Assembly (NCBI RefSeq): GCF_900111865.1
Contig: NZ_FOJS01000003.1
Coordinates: 62,001-126,000, forward strand
Direction of reading: 5' to 3'
Source: Parageobacillus thermantarcticus
GTDB lineage: Bacteria; Bacillota; Bacilli; Bacillales; Anoxybacillaceae
DNA: 64,000 nt
Numbering within the stretch: the first letter of the stretch is position 1; every line of letters starts with the position of its first letter. The notes below the pieces were generated by a model. It was not told the origin of the DNA. It saw only the letters and a program-made list of their open reading frames with translations, and ran no database searches. A program made the position numbers and the translations under genes. This document shows positions 18,477-29,348 of the stretch, piece by piece.

Positions 18477-18756
18477 TTCGAGCTGCCGTCTCCTTTTCCG
18501 CTAACTGAAGCAATTCGTCATACAGCGAATCCGAAATTTCCGTCTTTAAATGATGGGCTAAAACGTTTTTCTTTTTCGCTAATAAAATGCATTCTTTATC
18601 TAGCGTAATATACGCTCCACGTCCCGCCTTCTTCCCAGTTGGATCAATCGAAACTTCTCCATCTTTAGAGCGAACGATGCGCACCATTTCTTTTTTTGGC
18701 TTCATTTCTCCAGTCACGACGCACTTTCGCATTGGCACTTTCTTTTGACCAGCCAT
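18466..18756 (-). CDS. ylxR: YlxR-family RNA-binding protein (RnpM)
   Basis: A 96-residue basic protein with the YlxR signature [15 protein letters not shown] (residues 10-24) and [10 protein letters not shown]. subtilis YlxR has been reported to bind the RNase P RNA and modulate RNase P, hence the name RnpM. It begins 12 bases after nusA and overlaps ylxQ. The whole protein is one domain; the C-terminal 25 residues look helical and acidic. Confidence 0.93.
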   Translation of the reverse strand: MAGQKKVPMRKCVVTGEMKPKKEMVRIVRSKDGEVSIDPTGKKAGRGAYITLDKECILLAKKKNVLAHHLKTEISDSLYDELLQLAEKETAARNEQ

Positions 18757-18768
18757 GTCGCTACCCCC

Positions 18769-19917
18769 TCACTCGATTTTCTCATCTTGCAAATCGAATG
18801 ATTGGTTGCTGTCATTTTCATTATTGATCGGCGTTTCTTCCGAATCAAGCAAAGTGGATTGCGCGTACGGATCGATTCCCAGTTCTCTCGCTTCCGATTC
18901 GCTTTTAATATCGATTTTCCAATTTGTTAGCTTCGCGGCGAGCCGGGCGTTTTGCCCGCGTTTGCCGATCGCTAGCGACAGCTGATAATCCGGCACGATC
19001 ACCGTCGTCGCCTTTTGTTCTTCGTTGACGATCACACGCAGCACTTTCGCCGGGCTTAATGCGTTCGCGACAAACTCAACAGGGTCTGCAGACCAGCGGA
19101 CGATATCAATTTTTTCCCCGTTTAGCTCATCGACAACCGCTTGAACGCGCTGTCCTTTTGGACCAACGCAAGCGCCGACCGGATCCACTTCCGGATTGTC
19201 AGAATGCACCGAAATTTTCGAGCGGTCCCCCGCTTCGCGGGCAATTGATTTAATTTCGACCGTGCCGTCGTAAATTTCCGGAACTTCTAGTTCAAAAAGG
19301 CGCTTCAACAGCCCCGGATGGGTGCGCGATACAAAAATTTGCGGTCCTTTCGTCGTTTTTTCTACTTTTGTTATATACACTTTAATGCGGTCGTGCGGTT
19401 TGTACGTTTCGTTTGGCATTTGTTCACTCGCCGGCAAGAGCGCTTCCGTCTTGCCGAGACTGACGTAAACAAAGCGAGGATCAATACGTTGAACAATCCC
19501 TGTCATAATATCTTCTTCACGGTCGACAAACTCCGCATAAATAACGCTTCTTTCCGCTTCGCGCACCCGTTGCGTAACGACTTGCTTCGCCGTTTGTGCC
19601 GCGATGCGTCCGAAATCTCTCGGCGTTACCTCCAACTCTACGACATCGCCGATTTGATAGTTTGGGTTGATACGTTGCGCCTCTTCTAAAGAAATTTGCA
19701 GACGCGGATCATTTACTTCTTCCACTACTTCTTTACGCGCAAATACGCGGATGGTTCCTGTTTCCATGTTCAAATCCACCCGTACGTTTTGCGCTTGACC
19801 GAAATTGCGTTTATACGCGGAAATAATTGCTGCTTCAATCGCTTCCATCACAACTTCTTTGCTAATGCCTTTTTCGCGGATAATATCCGCTAAGGCATCG
19901 AGTAATTGCGTATTCAT
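18769..19917 (-). CDS. nusA: Transcription termination/antitermination factor NusA
   Basis: An RNA polymerase-bound factor that strengthens pausing and weak terminators. The 382-residue protein has the N-terminal polymerase-binding domain (1-130), an S1 domain (about 135-200) and two KH domains (GACVGPKGQRVQAV near 250 and LAIGKRGQNARLA near 320). As in other Bacillota it lacks the C-terminal acidic repeats of E. coli NusA. It is second in the operon after rimP. The leader upstream contains a weak-U-tract hairpin of the kind NusA acts on. Confidence 0.97.
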   Translation of the reverse strand: MNTQLLDALADIIREKGISKEVVMEAIEAAIISAYKRNFGQAQNVRVDLNMETGTIRVFARKEVVEEVNDPRLQISLEEAQRINPNYQIGDVVELEVTPRDFGRIAAQTAKQVVTQRVREAERSVIYAEFVDREEDIMTGIVQRIDPRFVYVSLGKTEALLPASEQMPNETYKPHDRIKVYITKVEKTTKGPQIFVSRTHPGLLKRLFELEVPEIYDGTVEIKSIAREAGDRSKISVHSDNPEVDPVGACVGPKGQRVQAVVDELNGEKIDIVRWSADPVEFVANALSPAKVLRVIVNEEQKATTVIVPDYQLSLAIGKRGQNARLAAKLTNWKIDIKSESEARELGIDPYAQSTLLDSEETPINNENDSNQSFDLQDEKIE

Positions 19918-19941
19918 GAAACGAAAATCCCCCTTTTGCCA

Positions 19942-20415
19942 TTAAAAAAAGATAACAGCAAGTCTTGCGCTCGCCACTTTCTCATACGGAATATCGATTG
20001 TTTTCTTGCGAGTTTTGTCTTTCACAGTGACGGATACTGTTTTTCCGTCAAAACCGGTCAGTTCCCCTTCAAACTCCTTTTCTCCATCAATTGGTTCATA
20101 TGTTTTAATATATACATTTTTCCCAATCGCTTTTGTAAAATCAGCAGGCTTCTTTAACGGCCGTTCCGCCCCGGGTGAAGAAACTTCAAGAAAATAGTTA
20201 TGCGGGATCGGGTCGACTTCATCCAATTTCTCGCTTAACTTTTCGCTTACGACCCCGCATTGCTCAATGTCAACCCCTTCATCAGAGTCGATAAAGACGC
20301 GCAAAAACCAATTTTTCCCCTCTTTTACATACTCGATATCGACAAGTTCTAAATCCATGTCGGCAAGAATTGGCGTGACTAGTTCTTCTACTATGCTCGT
20401 CACCTTTTTGCTCAT
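19942..20415 (-). CDS. rimP: Ribosome maturation factor RimP
   Basis: A 157-residue 30S maturation factor (YlxS in B. subtilis). It shows the two expected domains: an N-terminal alpha/beta domain with [18 protein letters not shown] and [15 protein letters not shown], and a C-terminal SH3-like barrel. The ATG follows TTAGGAGG. It is the first gene of the rimP-nusA-ylxR-ylxQ-infB-ylxP-rbfA-truB-ribF-rpsO unit, behind a clear promoter and a 150-base structured leader. Normal length. Confidence 0.95.
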   Translation of the reverse strand: MSKKVTSIVEELVTPILADMDLELVDIEYVKEGKNWFLRVFIDSDEGVDIEQCGVVSEKLSEKLDEVDPIPHNYFLEVSSPGAERPLKKPADFTKAIGKNVYIKTYEPIDGEKEFEGELTGFDGKTVSVTVKDKTRKKTIDIPYEKVASARLAVIFF

Positions 20416-20460
20416 TCTTTTCCTCCTAACATAGAGAAACTGCGTCGCTCGTTATAACGA

Positions 20461-20488
20461 GAAAATCCCCTGCAAATTTGCGGGGAAT
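20461..20488 (-). promoter_or_regulatory. Leader hairpin with weak U tract, candidate NusA-dependent terminator
   Basis: In RNA sense UCCCC-GCA, loop AAUU, UGC-A-GGGGA forms an 8-bp stem with one bulge, followed by UUUUCUCGUU, an interrupted U tract. It lies about 45 bases before rimP. B. subtilis NusA is known to autoregulate this operon through a NusA-dependent terminator in the leader, and this hairpin is in the right place with the expected weak tail. Functional assignment is inference. Confidence 0.55.
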
Positions 20489-20517
20489 GAAAAGCAATTG
20501 GCATTCATTCAAGACGA

Positions 20518-20539
20518 AAGAGTGGGTTTCCCCACTCTT
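20518..20539 (-). promoter_or_regulatory. GNRA-loop hairpin near the 5' end of the rimP leader
   Basis: AAGAGTGGG and CCCACTCTT form a perfect 9-bp stem closed by a GAAA tetraloop in the RNA sense, about 27 bases after the expected transcript start. It has no U tract, so it is not a terminator. It may stabilise the 5' end or serve as a protein or antitermination site. Confidence 0.6.
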
Positions 20540-20572
20540 CCCTTACCCATTATCTTTGCCATTTCCACTAAA

Positions 20573-20601
20573 ACTATAACATATTGGAAAATATATTGCA
20601 A
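20573..20601 (-). promoter_or_regulatory. Sigma-A promoter of the rimP-nusA-infB operon
   Basis: TTGCAA (20596-20601), 17 bp, TATAGT (20573-20578) on the minus strand. Transcript start is expected near 20566, leaving a leader of about 150 bases that holds both hairpins. Confidence 0.75.
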
Positions 20602-20736
20602 TGGGAAAACGCGATTCTCGCTTCACTGTATCATCCAATTCCTAACGAGTTAGCTGCATTTTGGATCGCGCGAGTTAGCCCGCCGCGCTTTCTATGGCAA
20701 ATATTGCGGCAATCGTTCAAACGAAACTAGCCAAGT
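20602..20736 (-). other. Non-coding part of the polC-rimP gap
   Basis: No gene or clear terminator is visible between the polC stop and the rimP promoter. The stretch holds two direct copies of CGAGTTAGC (20646-20654 and 20671-20679), 25 bp apart, the first inside the imperfect palindrome CTAACGAGTTAG (20642-20653), and GC-rich sequence near 20670-20690. polC transcripts may run on into rimP. Confidence 0.5.
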
Positions 20737-23700
20737 TTAAAATAAAGAAAGCTGATTATGATCTGGCAGCGAATCAAGGCAGCCGCGGCTTTCTAAATAT
20801 TCGATGAGCGTCTTTGACAGTTTTCCGCGCTGCTGCAAATCTTCTTTTGATAAAAATTCCCCTTCTTCGCGGGCGCGGACAATGTTGAGCGCCACGTTCG
20901 TCCCAAGGCCCGGGATCGCGTTGAACGGCGGAATAAGCGAATTGCCGTCAATGACAAATTCGGTCGCCTGCGAACGGTAAAGATCAATGTTTTTAAACGA
21001 GAAGCCGCGTTCGCACATTTCCAAAGCAACTTCCAATACCGTCAACAAGCTTTTTTCTTTTGCCGTCGCGTTCAACCCTTTCGCGTTTATTTCTTCAATG
21101 CGTTTGCGAATCGCCGCAGATCCTTTAATCATCGCATCCAAATCAAAATCTTCCGCGCGCACTGTAAAGTAAGTGGCATAGTACAAAAGCGGATGATGCA
21201 CTTTAAAGTAAGCGATGCGGACCGCCATTAACACATATGCGGTAGCGTGCGCTTTCGGGAACATATATTTAATCTTTTTGCATGATTCAATATACCATTC
21301 CGGCACGTTATGTTTGCGCATCTCTTCTTCGAATTCCGGCGTTAACCCTTTTCCTTTCCGCACCGATTCCATAATTTTAAACGCAAGCGACGGCTCGAGT
21401 CCGCGATAAATTAAATAAACCATAATGTCGTCGCGACAACCGATTACTTCGGAAAGTGTGCAAGTACCGTTTTGAATTAGCTCTTGAGCGTTTCCAAGCC
21501 AGACATCCGTTCCGTGGGAAAGTCCGGAAATTTGCACGAGCTCGGAAAAGGTTTTCGGCTTCGTTTCCTCAAGCATCTGCCGGACAAAACGCGTCCCGAA
21601 TTCCGGAATGCCGAGCGTGCCGACATTGCACATAATTTGTTCTGGCGTGACGCCAAGCGATTCGGTGCTGCTGAAAATTTTCATCACTTCCGGATCGTCC
21701 GTTGGAATCGTTTTTGGATCGATGCCGCTTAAATCTTGAAGCATGCGGATGACTGTCGGATCGTCGTGCCCAAGAATATCGAGCTTCAAAAGATTGTCAT
21801 GAATCGAATGGAAATCAAAGTGCGTCGTGCGCCATTCGGAACTCGTATCGTCAGCTGGATATTGAATCGGCGTAAAATCGTAAATGTCCATATAATCCGG
21901 AACGACGATGATGCCGCCTGGATGCTGCCCTGTCGTTCGCTTCACCCCGGTGCATCCCGCGGCAAGGCGGTCGATTTCCGCACTGCGCAGCTGCAAGTTC
22001 AAATCGCTCGCATATCCTTTGACAAAACCGTACGCCGTTTTATCGGCGACAGTGCCGATCGTTCCCGCACGGTATACGTTATCTTCCCCGAACAGCACTT
22101 TCGTGTAGTTATGGGCGCGCGGCTGATATTCGCCGGAGAAGTTCAAGTCGATATCCGGAACTTTGTCGCCTTTAAAGCCAAGGAACGTCTCAAACGGAAT
22201 ATCGTGCCCATCTTTTTTATATTTCGTGCCGCATTTCGGGCAGTTTTTATCGGGCAAGTCAAATCCGGAACCGACCGAGCCGCCGTTGAAAAATTCCGAG
22301 TGCTTGCAGTTCGGGCAGACGTAGTGCGGCGGCAGCGGATTGACTTCGGTAATTTCCGTCATCGTCGCGACAAACGAAGAACCGACCGAGCCGCGCGAAC
22401 CGACAAGGTAGCCATCATCGAGTGACTTTTTGACAAGCTTGTGAGAAATTAAGTAAATGACGGCAAAACCGTGTCCAATGATGCTCTTTAATTCTTTTTC
22501 CAATCGCTCTTCGACAATTTTCGGAAGCGGATCGCCGTAAATTTCTTTGGCACGGCGGTAGCTCATTTCGCGAATTTCCTCTTCCGCCCCTTCGATGCGC
22601 GGCGTATACAGCTTGTCTTTAATCGGCTTCACTTCGCCGATGAGATCAGCGATTTTTTGCGTATTCTTAACGACAATTTCTTTTGCTTTTTCTTCTCCTA
22701 AAAAGGAGAAACATTCGAGCATTTCGTCGGTCGTTCGGAAATAGACGTCCGGCAACTCATAGCGGTTGAGCGGATTTGCCCCGCCTTGGGAATGAATCAA
22801 AATTTTTCGGTAAATTTTGTCTTCCGGGTTTAAATAATGCACATTTCCGGTCGCAACGACAGGAATGTTTAATTTTTCCCCGAGCATGACGATCTTACGG
22901 ATAATTTCCTTGATCATATTTTCATCTTTGACGTAATCCATTTCAATCAACGGTTTGTATACTTCCGGCGGATGCACTTCGAGAAAATCGTAAAATTTCG
23001 CGATTTCCTCGACTTCTTCCGGTGCTTTTTGAATCATATTGTCAAACACTTCGCCTTTGTCGCAACCGGAACCGACTAAAATGCCTTCGCGGTGCTGCTG
23101 CAGCACCGAGCGGGGAATGCGCGGAACCCGATAAAAATATTTCACGTGCGATAAAGAAACGAGCTTGAACAAATTTTTTAGCCCAACGTCATTTTGCGCA
23201 AGCAGCGTCACATGGAACGGCCGGGAGCGCTGGTACGACACTTCTTCCTTCGAACGTTTGTTTAATTCATCATGATATAAAATTCCCCGTTCTTGCGCGT
23301 CTTTTAACAGCCGCATCAGCAAATATCCGGTTGCTTCGGCATCGTAAATCGCCCGGTGATGCTGCGTCAACTCAATGTCGAATTTTTTACAAAGCGTGTT
23401 CAAGCGATGGTTTTTCAAATCCGGATATAAAAACCGCGCCAATTCAAGCGTATCGATAACCGGATTCGTCACTTTGCCAAGGCCGATTTTCGCAAAACCA
23501 ACATTTAAAAAACCGATGTCAAAACTAGCGTTATGCGCGACAAGGACGCTGTCGCCAATCCAATCGTAAAACTGGCGCAGCACTTCTTCCACATCTGGGG
23601 CGTCTTTCAGCATGTCATCGGTAATTCCTGTCAGCTCGATCGTTGTCATTGATAATGGATGGTGCGGGTTGGCAAACGATGTGAACCGGTCGATAATTTC

Positions 23701-25047
23701 GCCGTCTTTTACTTTCACCGCGGCAAGTTCAATAATCGTATTATACACCGCCGACAACCCGGTCGTTTCCACGTCAAACACGACGTACGTATCTTCGGCA
23801 AGCAAACGATGCGCTTCATTGTAGGCGATCGGCACGCCATCGTCGACAATGTTTGCTTCCACGCCGTACAATACTTTCATGCCATATTTTTTTGCGGCGC
23901 TGTACGCTTCCGGAAACGACTGCACGACAGCATGGTCCGTAACGGCAATCGCCGGGTGGCCCCATTTTTTTGCCTGTTCAATGAGCTTCGTAACAGACGT
24001 AACCGCGTCCATTTGGCTCATTTGTGTATGCAAATGAAGTTCCACCCGTTTTTCCCCTTCCGGAGCGGTATCTTGCCGTTCTTTCGCCTTCACCTCATTA
24101 ATATCATTGGCGATCAGCACAAGGTCGCGGACAAACGTATCGTTTTGCACGCTTCCTCTTACTTTCACCCACATCCCTTTTTTTACATCCGCCATCAGTT
24201 CGGCATCCTCTTTATCGCGCGAAAACATTTTCACTAAAATCGAGTTTGTGTAATCGGTAATTTTTAACGTTAATAACGTCCGCCCGCTTTTTAATTCTTT
24301 TGCCTCAGCATCAAACACATATCCTTGCACGACGACGCGCCGTTCTTCTTCCACGATGCTGTCTAGCGTGCGAACTTCCTCGTCCTCTCTAATCGGATAG
24401 CCGATAATAAGCGGTCCCGTCGGTTCATCTGCCGCCGGCTCTTCTTTCGTTTCTTTCGCCGTCATCTCCGTTAACGCCGCTAAAGCGCGCTCGGCGTCTT
24501 CTTGCTGTTTTTGCGCCAAAAATTGCGCAAAATCTTTTTCCGACTGTTTGACTTCCGTTTCCAGCTGCAAAGGCGGGAAACCGAACGACTGATATACTTC
24601 AGCCATTCTTTTGGCAAAACGCCGCTTCACCGCCATTGCTTCTGCCTCATTGTGGGCGATCACATACAGTTTATTTCCTTTTACGCTCGGAACTTGCTCA
24701 TGAAGCAGCGACAAAAGCGGGGAAGCCCCTTCTTGCAGCTCTTGCAAACAGTGCGTCCAATAATCGCGGACATCGGATTCCGTAAAATGCGAATCCATTG
24801 TTTGAATGGTATATTTCACGTTGGCGATATGATGAAACGCATGAACAAGCTTTTGCGTAAACAGCTGATAAACGCGGTAAGGCAAAATTTTCGGCAGCAA
24901 AAAATAAAAATGCCAACATTTTTTCTCCTTTTCAATGACAAGTTTTTGAATACCAGCTTCCAAGAAATATGGAACCAATTCGTCTGACGTCAATTCAAGC
25001 TGCTGCAACAACACTTGAAATCGCTCTTTTTGCTCGTTCGTTAACAT
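20737..25047 (-). CDS. polC: DNA polymerase III PolC (alpha subunit, Gram-positive type)
   Basis: The main replicative polymerase of Bacillota. The 1436-residue protein has an N-terminal domain (1-215), an OB fold (about 230-325), a PHP domain split by the exonuclease ([10 protein letters not shown] near 335), the DEDD proofreading exonuclease (VFDVETTG near 423, later HNASFDIGF), a Cys4 zinc module (CPNC ... CPKC), the palm with [12 protein letters not shown] and C-terminal helix-hairpin-helix elements. The ATG at 25047 is preferred because AAAGGAT precedes it; an upstream frame to 25071 has no ribosome site. It follows proS after 124 bases. Length is normal. Confidence 0.98.
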   Translation of the reverse strand: MLTNEQKERFQVLLQQLELTSDELVPYFLEAGIQKLVIEKEKKCWHFYFLLPKILPYRVYQLFTQKLVHAFHHIANVKYTIQTMDSHFTESDVRDYWTHCLQELQEGASPLLSLLHEQVPSVKGNKLYVIAHNEAEAMAVKRRFAKRMAEVYQSFGFPPLQLETEVKQSEKDFAQFLAQKQQEDAERALAALTEMTAKETKEEPAADEPTGPLIIGYPIREDEEVRTLDSIVEEERRVVVQGYVFDAEAKELKSGRTLLTLKITDYTNSILVKMFSRDKEDAELMADVKKGMWVKVRGSVQNDTFVRDLVLIANDINEVKAKERQDTAPEGEKRVELHLHTQMSQMDAVTSVTKLIEQAKKWGHPAIAVTDHAVVQSFPEAYSAAKKYGMKVLYGVEANIVDDGVPIAYNEAHRLLAEDTYVVFDVETTGLSAVYNTIIELAAVKVKDGEIIDRFTSFANPHHPLSMTTIELTGITDDMLKDAPDVEEVLRQFYDWIGDSVLVAHNASFDIGFLNVGFAKIGLGKVTNPVIDTLELARFLYPDLKNHRLNTLCKKFDIELTQHHRAIYDAEATGYLLMRLLKDAQERGILYHDELNKRSKEEVSYQRSRPFHVTLLAQNDVGLKNLFKLVSLSHVKYFYRVPRIPRSVLQQHREGILVGSGCDKGEVFDNMIQKAPEEVEEIAKFYDFLEVHPPEVYKPLIEMDYVKDENMIKEIIRKIVMLGEKLNIPVVATGNVHYLNPEDKIYRKILIHSQGGANPLNRYELPDVYFRTTDEMLECFSFLGEEKAKEIVVKNTQKIADLIGEVKPIKDKLYTPRIEGAEEEIREMSYRRAKEIYGDPLPKIVEERLEKELKSIIGHGFAVIYLISHKLVKKSLDDGYLVGSRGSVGSSFVATMTEITEVNPLPPHYVCPNCKHSEFFNGGSVGSGFDLPDKNCPKCGTKYKKDGHDIPFETFLGFKGDKVPDIDLNFSGEYQPRAHNYTKVLFGEDNVYRAGTIGTVADKTAYGFVKGYASDLNLQLRSAEIDRLAAGCTGVKRTTGQHPGGIIVVPDYMDIYDFTPIQYPADDTSSEWRTTHFDFHSIHDNLLKLDILGHDDPTVIRMLQDLSGIDPKTIPTDDPEVMKIFSSTESLGVTPEQIMCNVGTLGIPEFGTRFVRQMLEETKPKTFSELVQISGLSHGTDVWLGNAQELIQNGTCTLSEVIGCRDDIMVYLIYRGLEPSLAFKIMESVRKGKGLTPEFEEEMRKHNVPEWYIESCKKIKYMFPKAHATAYVLMAVRIAYFKVHHPLLYYATYFTVRAEDFDLDAMIKGSAAIRKRIEEINAKGLNATAKEKSLLTVLEVALEMCERGFSFKNIDLYRSQATEFVIDGNSLIPPFNAIPGLGTNVALNIVRAREEGEFLSKEDLQQRGKLSKTLIEYLESRGCLDSLPDHNQLSLF

Positions 25048-25108
25048 GACGTCGATCCTTTCCCCTCTCAAAATGGTACATGTTCGCTCTTAATTACATA
25101 ATAACAGA

Positions 25109-25155
25109 AGGGCTGTCTGAAAAGTAACATTTCTACTTTTCATCAGCACAGCCCT
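25109..25155 (-). terminator. Long hairpin between proS and polC
   Basis: Two stacked stems, AGGGCTGT / ACAGCCCT outside and TGAAAAGTA / TACTTTTCA inside, separated by a small internal loop, begin 16 bases after the proS stop. The RNA downstream reads UUCUGUUAUU, only a weak U tract. It probably reduces read-through into polC. Confidence 0.55.
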
Positions 25156-25171
25156 AGAAAATTTCCGCAAT

Positions 25172-26875
25172 TTATTTTTGTAAAAGGCGTTGAATCGTGT
25201 CAATCAGTTCATGGACAGGCACTTCCGTTGATTCGCCTGTTTGGCGCACTTTTACTTCCACGATTCCTTCACTAGCGCGCTTCCCGACTGTCACCCGAAT
25301 CGGGATCCCGATTAAATCGCTGTCGGCAAATTTGACGCCGGCGCGCTCCGGACGGTCATCATACAATACTTCAAAGCCGGCTTGTCCCAATTTTTCATAC
25401 CACTCGTCGGCGAGCTGGCGCTGCTCTTCATTTTTTGCATTCGCCGTGATAAGGTGGACGTGGAACGGAGCAACCGCCGCTGGCCAGACGAGACCGTTTT
25501 CGTCAGCAAACTGCTCGGCAATCGCCGCGACTAGCCGCGAAACGCCGATTCCATAGCAGCCCATGATCATCGTTTGCGAACGTCCATTTTCATCCAAATA
25601 AGTTGCGTTCAACGCTTCGCTGTAACGCGTGCCCAATTTAAACACGTGGCCAACTTCAATGCCGCGGGCAAAGCGGATCGTGCCTTTTCCATCCGGAGAC
25701 GGATCTCCTTCTTGAATAAAACGCAAATCGGCATATTGAGAAACGGTAAAATCGCGCTCTGGATTGACGCCAATATAATGATAGCCTTCCTCATTCGCTC
25801 CACATACGCCATTGACGATCGCTTTTACGGCATGATCGGCAACGACGGTGACGGATTCGCCAACGCCGATTGGCCCGAGCGAGCCGACTTCGCAGTTCAT
25901 CACTTGCTTCGTTTCTTCCGGCGACGCAAGCTCGACGACGGATGCGTCAAACAAGTTTTTCACTTTTACGTCATTTGCCTCATGGTCGCCGCGGACGAGC
26001 ACGAGCACGTAACGGTCATCGACTTTAAACAGCAATGATTTAATGCATTTTTCCGGTACGACCTGCAAATACGAAGCTACTTCCTCAATCGTTTTTTGCC
26101 CCGGCGTATGCACTTTCTCTAGCTCGCGAAGCGGTTCATCGCTTTTTTCATATGTAGTAATGACAGGGGCCATTTCAATGTTCGCCGCGTAATCGGAAGC
26201 GTCGGAATAAGCGATCGTATCTTCGCCGATTTCGGACAAGACCATAAATTCGTGCGTGTCTTTTCCGCCGATCGCTCCGGAATCGGCAATAACGGCACGG
26301 AAATTTAAACCGCAGCGGCGGAAAATGTTCGAATACGCTTCATACATCTTATTGTACGTTTCGTCCAAACTTTCCTGCGACGTATGGAACGAATACGCGT
26401 CTTTCATAATAAATTCGCGGCCGCGCAATAAACCGAAGCGCGGACGTTTTTCATCACGGAATTTCACTTGAATTTGATAAAGCGTAAGCGGCAAGCGTTT
26501 ATATGATTTCACTTCGTCACGCACAAGCGTCGTAATCATTTCTTCATGCGTCGGCCCGAGCGCAAAATCGCGTTCATGCCGATCTTTCAAGCGCATCAGT
26601 TCCGGACCGTACGAATACCAGCGGCCGGATTGCTGCCATAATTCTGCTGGTTGCAGCGCCGGCATGAGCAATTCGATCGCTCCGGCGCGATTCATTTCTT
26701 CGCGAATAATCGCCTCTACTTTTTGTAATACGCGCTGCCCAAGCGGCAAAAACGTGTATACGCCGCTGGCGCTTTGCCGGATAAACCCAGCGCGCAACAA
26801 CAGCTGGTGGCTTTTCACTTCCGCGTCTGCAGGCACTTCCCGCAACGTTGGAATAAATGATTGGCTTTGTCTCAT
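25172..26875 (-). CDS. proS: Prolyl-tRNA synthetase (bacterial type with editing domain)
   Basis: A class II synthetase that charges tRNA-Pro. The 567-residue protein has motif 1 around [16 protein letters not shown], motif 2 around [21 protein letters not shown] (near 137-157), an inserted editing (INS) domain at about 225-405 that clears Ala-tRNA-Pro, motif 3 at [11 protein letters not shown] and a C-terminal anticodon domain. The N-terminus [20 protein letters not shown] is typical. No T-box leader is visible; only 30 bases separate it from rseP. Confidence 0.97.
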   Translation of the reverse strand: MRQSQSFIPTLREVPADAEVKSHQLLLRAGFIRQSASGVYTFLPLGQRVLQKVEAIIREEMNRAGAIELLMPALQPAELWQQSGRWYSYGPELMRLKDRHERDFALGPTHEEMITTLVRDEVKSYKRLPLTLYQIQVKFRDEKRPRFGLLRGREFIMKDAYSFHTSQESLDETYNKMYEAYSNIFRRCGLNFRAVIADSGAIGGKDTHEFMVLSEIGEDTIAYSDASDYAANIEMAPVITTYEKSDEPLRELEKVHTPGQKTIEEVASYLQVVPEKCIKSLLFKVDDRYVLVLVRGDHEANDVKVKNLFDASVVELASPEETKQVMNCEVGSLGPIGVGESVTVVADHAVKAIVNGVCGANEEGYHYIGVNPERDFTVSQYADLRFIQEGDPSPDGKGTIRFARGIEVGHVFKLGTRYSEALNATYLDENGRSQTMIMGCYGIGVSRLVAAIAEQFADENGLVWPAAVAPFHVHLITANAKNEEQRQLADEWYEKLGQAGFEVLYDDRPERAGVKFADSDLIGIPIRVTVGKRASEGIVEVKVRQTGESTEVPVHELIDTIQRLLQK

Positions 26876-26905
26876 TTTCTTGCACCTCTTTTTCTCTATC
26901 TCTTT

Positions 26906-28165
26906 TTATAGGAAAAACTTTTGAATGTCATTCCATGTTACGACAAGCATCAACAACATTAAAAGGGCGAAACCGATAAAGTGCACGATTCCTTCTTTTT
27001 GCCGGTCAATCGGCTTACCGCGCAGCGCTTCGATGGCGAAAAAGAGCAACCGCCCGCCATCAAGCGCAGGAAGCGGCAATAAGTTGACAATGCCAAGGTT
27101 AATGCTTAAAATCGCTCCCCATTTCATTAAATAGTAAATTCCCGATTGCGCCACTTTGCCGGTCGAAACGGCAATGCCAACAGGGCCTGAAAGCATATCG
27201 AGCTTAAATTGGCCAGTGACTAACTGTCCGAGACCGACAAGAATTTCTTTTGTCCAGTAGTACGTTTCCATGATCCCTTGTTTTAATGAGCCAAAAACCG
27301 ATTTTTCCATCGGCTGGTACGCACCGATGAGGCCGATCGTTTCTCCCTGCACTTTTTTCGCCTCAGGCGTTACAACGATGTCCATCACTTTTCCATCTCG
27401 TTGTATTTTAAAAAGCAATTCTTCTTCCGGATGGGCGCGAATAATATTCACCACTTGCGTCCACGTTTTGACCGGTTCATTATTGATCGAAAGAACGATA
27501 TCCCCTTGCTGAAGGCCAGCTTCCCGCGCCGCGCCTTCTTTTGTCAGTTCGCCGATGATCGGTTTGTCGACCGGATATCCTTGCAGCAAGCCGATGAGCA
27601 AAAACACGACAAACGCCAGCACAAAATTCATAAGCGGTCCCGCCAAAATCGTCATCGTCCGTTGCCCTAGCGTTTTTGCGACAAATTGGCGATGGTATGG
27701 GGCTATTTGGATTTCTTGGTGATTGACGACGAAAAAGGCAGGCTCATTGACAGAAAAGCGTTCGAGCCGTTCCTCATTTTGCTCGACATAGCCGGTAATG
27801 TACATATGATGTTCCAAATCCGCTTGTTCAACCTCAATGATTTTCGCGTTTGGATAGTTGTCTTTATGGTTGACAACAATTTTATCGACGTTGCCGTTTT
27901 TGTCTAATACTAACCCGACAACTTGCCCCGGCTTAATTTCGATCATTTCCGGATCTTCGCCGGCCATGCGGACAAAACCGCCCAACGGAAGCAAACGAAT
28001 CGTATATACGGTTTCGTTTTTCTTAAACGAAAATACTTTTGGACCGAAACCGATGGCAAACTCACGGCATAAAATCCCCGCGCGTTTAGCGAAAATCAAA
28101 TGACCAAGCTCATGGAAAAACACAAGTGCGCCAAAAATAACGATAAACGCAATGATCGGTTCCAA
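26906..28165 (-). CDS. rseP: Site-2 intramembrane zinc metalloprotease RseP/RasP
   Basis: Cuts membrane anti-sigma factors, signal-peptide remnants and cell-division proteins inside the membrane. With the TTG start at 28165 it has 419 residues. HELGH (18-22) in the first helix gives the zinc ligands, and LLPLPALDGGRL near 364 gives the third ligand. A PDZ domain lies at about 200-270, with three or four membrane helices in all. TTG is favoured because AAAGGTGG lies eight bases before it and the protein then starts MEPIIAFIVIFG; an ATG at 28186, overlapping the dxr stop as ATGA, lacks a ribosome site. Confidence 0.93.
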   Translation of the reverse strand: MEPIIAFIVIFGALVFFHELGHLIFAKRAGILCREFAIGFGPKVFSFKKNETVYTIRLLPLGGFVRMAGEDPEMIEIKPGQVVGLVLDKNGNVDKIVVNHKDNYPNAKIIEVEQADLEHHMYITGYVEQNEERLERFSVNEPAFFVVNHQEIQIAPYHRQFVAKTLGQRTMTILAGPLMNFVLAFVVFLLIGLLQGYPVDKPIIGELTKEGAAREAGLQQGDIVLSINNEPVKTWTQVVNIIRAHPEEELLFKIQRDGKVMDIVVTPEAKKVQGETIGLIGAYQPMEKSVFGSLKQGIMETYYWTKEILVGLGQLVTGQFKLDMLSGPVGIAVSTGKVAQSGIYYLMKWGAILSINLGIVNLLPLPALDGGRLLFFAIEALRGKPIDRQKEGIVHFIGFALLMLLMLVVTWNDIQKFFL

Positions 28166-28182
28166 TGTTTCAACCACCTTTT

Positions 28183-29328
28183 TCATAGTAGTGACCGCAC
28201 GTACTGACGCGTCTCCGCATCAATTTCGCGAATCTCCTCCAGCGACGGCTCTTTGACAAGCTTATGCCGCTCCAACGCACGTTCAATATATTCTTCAATA
28301 GCAAGAAATGCGATGCGACCTTGCAAAAAGGCGGCAACCGCTTCTTCGTTTGCGGCGTTTAACACCGTTGGCAGCGATCCACCTACTTTTCCTGCTTCAT
28401 ATGCCAACCGCAAGCAGCGATAACGGTCGAAATCCACCCGCTGAAAGTGTAATGCACTAATTTCCGCTAAGTCAAGCGGCTTGGCTTTTATAAGCGGTAA
28501 GCGTTCAGGATATGTTAAAGCGTATTGGATCGGCACGTGCATATCCGGCATTCCGAGTTGGGCAATGATGCTTGTGTCGCGAAACTGAACGAGCGAATGA
28601 ATGATGCTTTCACGATGCAATAACACATCAATTTGCTCATATGGAAGCCCGAAAAGCCAATGCGCTTCAATCACTTCCAGTCCTTTATTCATCATCGTCG
28701 CCGAATCGATCGTAATTTTTGCTCCCATCGACCAGTTCGGATGGCGCAACGCTTCTTCCACCGTGACATTTTTTAATTCTTCCCTCGTTTTGTCGCGAAA
28801 ACTGCCGCCAGATGCTGTTAAAATAATTTTCTCCACATTTTTCTTTTTTTCTCCTTGTAAACATTGAAAAATTGCCGAATGTTCGCTGTCCACCGGCAGC
28901 AACGAAACGCCGTGTTTTTTGGCGGCCGCTGTCACAATATGCCCCGCGGTCACCAACGTTTCTTTGTTCGCTAGCGCAATCGTTTTGCCAGCCTCAATCG
29001 CCCGCAGTGTCGGAACAAGTCCGACGCTTCCGACGACGGCTGTCACAACGATGTTCGTTTCTGGAAAAACGGCTGCTTCCGTTAAACCATCTTCACCATA
29101 AACGATCTTCACTTTTCCTGCATATTCGCTGCGAAGCTGATCATACGCGTCCGCATCGGCGACAGCGACAAGCCGGGGGGCAAATTCTTCAATAATCGCT
29201 CGTGCCATGTCCACATTTTTTCCAATCGATATTGCCGTTAGTTGAAATTGATCCGGATGCAAGCGAATGATATCCAACGTCTGCGTGCCAATGGAGCCGC
29301 TCGCTCCTAATATGCTAATATATTTCAA
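28183..29328 (-). CDS. dxr: 1-deoxy-D-xylulose 5-phosphate reductoisomerase
   Basis: The first committed step of the MEP isoprenoid pathway, giving 2-C-methyl-D-erythritol 4-phosphate with NADPH. The 381-residue protein starts [16 protein letters not shown], has [11 protein letters not shown] near 120, the metal-site region [11 protein letters not shown] and [14 protein letters not shown]. The TTG at 29328 is chosen since AGGAG lies eight bases before it and relatives begin MKxIxLLG; a GTG at 29337 abuts the ribosome site. Together with uppS upstream it feeds undecaprenyl phosphate synthesis for cell wall. Confidence 0.95.
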   Translation of the reverse strand: MKYISILGASGSIGTQTLDIIRLHPDQFQLTAISIGKNVDMARAIIEEFAPRLVAVADADAYDQLRSEYAGKVKIVYGEDGLTEAAVFPETNIVVTAVVGSVGLVPTLRAIEAGKTIALANKETLVTAGHIVTAAAKKHGVSLLPVDSEHSAIFQCLQGEKKKNVEKIILTASGGSFRDKTREELKNVTVEEALRHPNWSMGAKITIDSATMMNKGLEVIEAHWLFGLPYEQIDVLLHRESIIHSLVQFRDTSIIAQLGMPDMHVPIQYALTYPERLPLIKAKPLDLAEISALHFQRVDFDRYRCLRLAYEAGKVGGSLPTVLNAANEEAVAAFLQGRIAFLAIEEYIERALERHKLVKEPSLEEIREIDAETRQYVRSLL

Positions 29329-29348
29329 TCCCTTCACTCCTAACTCCC

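Noticed and set aside
21736-22425. Long open frame (229 codons) on the plus strand
   Set aside because: It is antisense to the conserved palm region of polC, has an Arg-rich, low-complexity translation typical of a shadow frame, and no ribosome site.
25109-25155. An insertion sequence end at the proS-polC hairpin
   Set aside because: No transposase gene, no target-site duplication and no second end are present; it is best read as a terminator-like hairpin.
26876-26905. A T-box leader for proS
   Set aside because: Only 30 bases separate proS from rseP, and no T-box sequence is seen.
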